Shown here piece by piece: positions 6,473 to 7,848 of a DNA stretch of 7,848 nt (the stretch's first letter is position 1; every line of letters begins with the position of its first letter). The translations under genes and the position numbers were made by a program. Source of the stretch: Rhodoferax sp. (GTDB taxonomy: Bacteria > Pseudomonadota > Gammaproteobacteria > Burkholderiales > Burkholderiaceae_C); assembly GCA_023231075.1 (NCBI GenBank), contig JALNWC010000106.1:1-7848 (forward strand). The letters are read 5' to 3'. A model generated the notes under the pieces. That model was given only the letters and a program-made list of their open reading frames with translations, did not search any database and had not been told where the DNA came from.

Positions 6473-7216
6473 TCATTGACCAACGCTCAGGCCGCCAACT
6501 GCCACCACGGCGTCATCGGGCGTGCAGGTGTAGTCGTCAAGGGTGGTGGCAATCTGCTTGACCTTGAACGGCGTCAGAAAACCGTCGTTGATGCCTTCCT
6601 TGAGCGAATACACATAGACCGGCTCGCCGAAATAGACATAAGTGTTGGCGTTGATCGTGCGCTTGGGGGGTGGCCGTCAGGCCCAGTTGCACGGCGGGGG
6701 CAAAGTAGTCCAGGATGGCGAGCCAGTTGCCTTCGTCGTTGGCGCCGCCCCGGTGGCATTCGTCGATCACGATGAAGTCGAAGAAGTCTGGCGGGTAGGC
6801 GCCAAAATACGGTGTTTCACCGGGGCCGCTCATGAAGGTCTGGAAGATGGTGAAGAAGACATTGCCATTCTTGGGCACCCGCCCGTGGCGCCGGATCTCA
6901 TCGGGGGCGATGCGCACCAGCGAACCGGGCGAGGTGTTCTCGAAAGCTGAAAACGCGTTGTAGGCCTGGTCGGCCAGGTTGTTGCGGTCCGCCAGAAACA
7001 GCACGCGCGGGCGGCGCGTGGGTGGCGTGCCGGCTTGCCAGTCTTTCAGGTTCCAGCGGCTCTGAAACAGCTTCCAGGCCACCTGGAAGGCAATGAAGGT
7101 CTTGCCGGTGCCGGTGGCCAGCGTCAGCAGAATGCGGTCGCGCCCTCCACCACGCCCCAGCCTGCGGCCCTCAGGGCGGGGTCAATGTGTTCGGCGCGGG
7201 TTTCGGCTTCGTTCAT
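6473..7216 (-). pseudogene. hsdR: Type I restriction enzyme R subunit, decayed: internal deletion, two frameshifts, C-terminal loss
   Basis: HsdR is the DNA-translocating and cleaving subunit of type I restriction enzymes, usually near or above 800 residues. Here the N-terminus from ATG 7216 (MNEAETRAEHIDPALRAAGW) is family-like for 25 residues, then changes frame and stops at 7126-7124. In the next frame, GRDRILLTLATGTGKTFIAF gives Walker A at 7118-7098, so the intervening N-terminal nuclease domain has been deleted. The helicase part continues through FLADRNNLADQAY, FFTIFQTFM, VIDECHRGG (DECH at 6764-6753) and LGLTATP. A run of six C (- strand; 6665-6670) then shifts the frame; removing one C restores KRTINANTYVYFGEPVYVYSLKEG and onward to a stop at 6473. 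Family resemblance ends near 6503 and all later motifs are absent. Almost certainly non-functional. It begins 14 nt after the PIN toxin stop, as if once co-transcribed with it. Confidence 0.88.
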
Positions 7217-7230
7217 AAAGTTTGTGCCGG

Positions 7231-7701
7231 TCACAGAAGGGGCAAAAATGCGGGCGAAGCGATGGCATCAGAAGGGGAAAGGATGCGCACACCCCGTGGC
7301 AGCATGGTTTCAGCCAGAACCAGCAAGTCCTTGTCACCGGTAATCAGCCAGACCACTTGAGCCGCAAGTGCCGTATGAATGAATTTGTCATCATCCGCAT
7401 CGCGGCTGTAGGCCTTGGCGGCAAGCAAGGGTGGCACATTGACCCAAAAAGCGGCGGAACTCAGGTCGTTCAGAAATGCTTTTCGCTGCTCCAGTGTGAT
7501 GTAACGGTCGAATTTCGGCAACCAGATGCGCGTTTCCAGTTCGGCAAAGGTCGCTGCCGAAAACACCAACTTGCCAACCACCAGCAAGTGATCGACCAAA
7601 CGGGCGGGCGCGCCGCTGCGGGACAGTGCTGCGCTCAGCAGCACATTGGTGTCGATCACTGCCAGCGTATGGCGCGTCTGGGCGGTAGGATCAACTTTCA
7701 T
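7231..7701 (-). CDS. PIN-domain ribonuclease toxin of a type II toxin-antitoxin pair
   Basis: This 156-residue protein resembles the 'putative toxin-antitoxin system toxin component, PIN family' group. PIN toxins are Mg-dependent RNases held inactive by their antitoxin. The acidic active-site set is present: Asp17 in VIDTNVLLSA, Glu54 in TFAELETR, Asp101/Asp104 in SRDADDDKFIHTAL, and Asp123 in ITGDKDLL. Length and order fit a single intact PIN fold. Its ATG at 7701 lies inside the end of the upstream gene (11-nt overlap, different frame), the classic antitoxin-first, coupled arrangement. The stop is 14 nt before the hsdR remnant start. TA genes lodged among type I restriction genes are common. 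The RNA target cannot be told from sequence. Confidence 0.88.
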   Translation of the reverse strand: MKVDPTAQTRHTLAVIDTNVLLSAALSRSGAPARLVDHLLVVGKLVFSAATFAELETRIWLPKFDRYITLEQRKAFLNDLSSAAFWVNVPPLLAAKAYSRDADDDKFIHTALAAQVVWLITGDKDLLVLAETMLPRGVRILSPSDAIASPAFLPLL

Positions 7702-7848
7702 CGGCGAGCAATTCGGCCAACTTCTCCTCCGTCAGTCCGGCGGCAGCGGCACCGTCAGCAATCTCGCGCATGGTTTTGCGCAAGCGATCGGCATAGAAGG
7801 CGCGCATGGCCTCAAAGTCTTGCACGCTGACCATCACGCCCACCAGTC
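7691..7848 (-). CDS. Probable antitoxin partner of the PIN toxin, C-terminal 51 residues; 5' end outside window
   Basis: An open frame enters from the right edge and ends with TGA at 7693-7691. The visible part reads VGVMVSVQDFEAMRAFYADR, then RKTMREIADGAAAAGLTEEKLAELLADES. The VGVMVSVQDFEAM segment looks like the end of a Phd/YefM-type DNA-binding domain, followed by a charged helical tail of the kind that wraps the toxin. The toxin start is embedded in its last codons, giving translational coupling. It is too short for the ORF size cutoff, but the overlap, strand and helical tail support it. Exact antitoxin family is uncertain without the N-terminus. Confidence 0.7.
   Translation of the reverse strand, partial: LVGVMVSVQDFEAMRAFYADRLRKTMREIADGAAAAGLTEEKLAELLADES

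Overview
The window looks like a chromosomal segment of a GC-rich betaproteobacterium. Burkholderiales, and within them a Comamonadaceae-like genome, is my best guess. This rests on the style of the RecB, RecD and HsdR proteins and on codon usage; it is inference, since no rRNA or other marker gene is present.

Layout. Bases 1-3014 (+ strand) carry the 3' end of recB and a complete recD, overlapping by 4 nt. These are the beta and alpha subunits of the RecBCD recombination and repair helicase-nuclease, with their motifs intact. A 115-nt gap with one weak hairpin separates recD from a convergent block in which every gene lies on the - strand.

Bases 3130-6343 (- strand) form a compact cluster that I cannot match to a described system. 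In transcription order it holds a sigma70-like promoter with a perfect GTGGGA/TCCCAC palindrome in its spacer, and a leader with an 8-bp tandem repeat touching the ribosome binding site. Next come a 115-residue exported Met/Gly-rich protein and a pair of GTGCAC-type palindromes. These are followed by a DUF6502-like cytoplasmic protein (helix-turn-helix-like N-terminus), then a 569-residue outer-membrane-type lipoprotein built from two 266-residue repeats and about 10% methionine. Two exported Met-rich proteins flank a possible regulator. This suggests an envelope function such as Cu(I)/Ag(I) binding, an oxidant sink or surface coating, but the sequence does not decide between them. The cluster is visibly less GC-rich than recBD; the promoter stretch 6301-6360 has 21 G/C in 60.

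Bases 6473-7848 (- strand) are the remains of a type I restriction locus. An hsdR pseudogene has its true N-terminus fused by an internal deletion to the Walker A region, two single-base frameshifts, and loss of everything after the early helicase motifs. Upstream of it lies an apparently intact PIN-domain toxin gene, overlapping by 11 nt the end of its probable antitoxin gene, which runs off the window. No tRNA, rRNA, CRISPR array, insertion sequence or transposase was seen.
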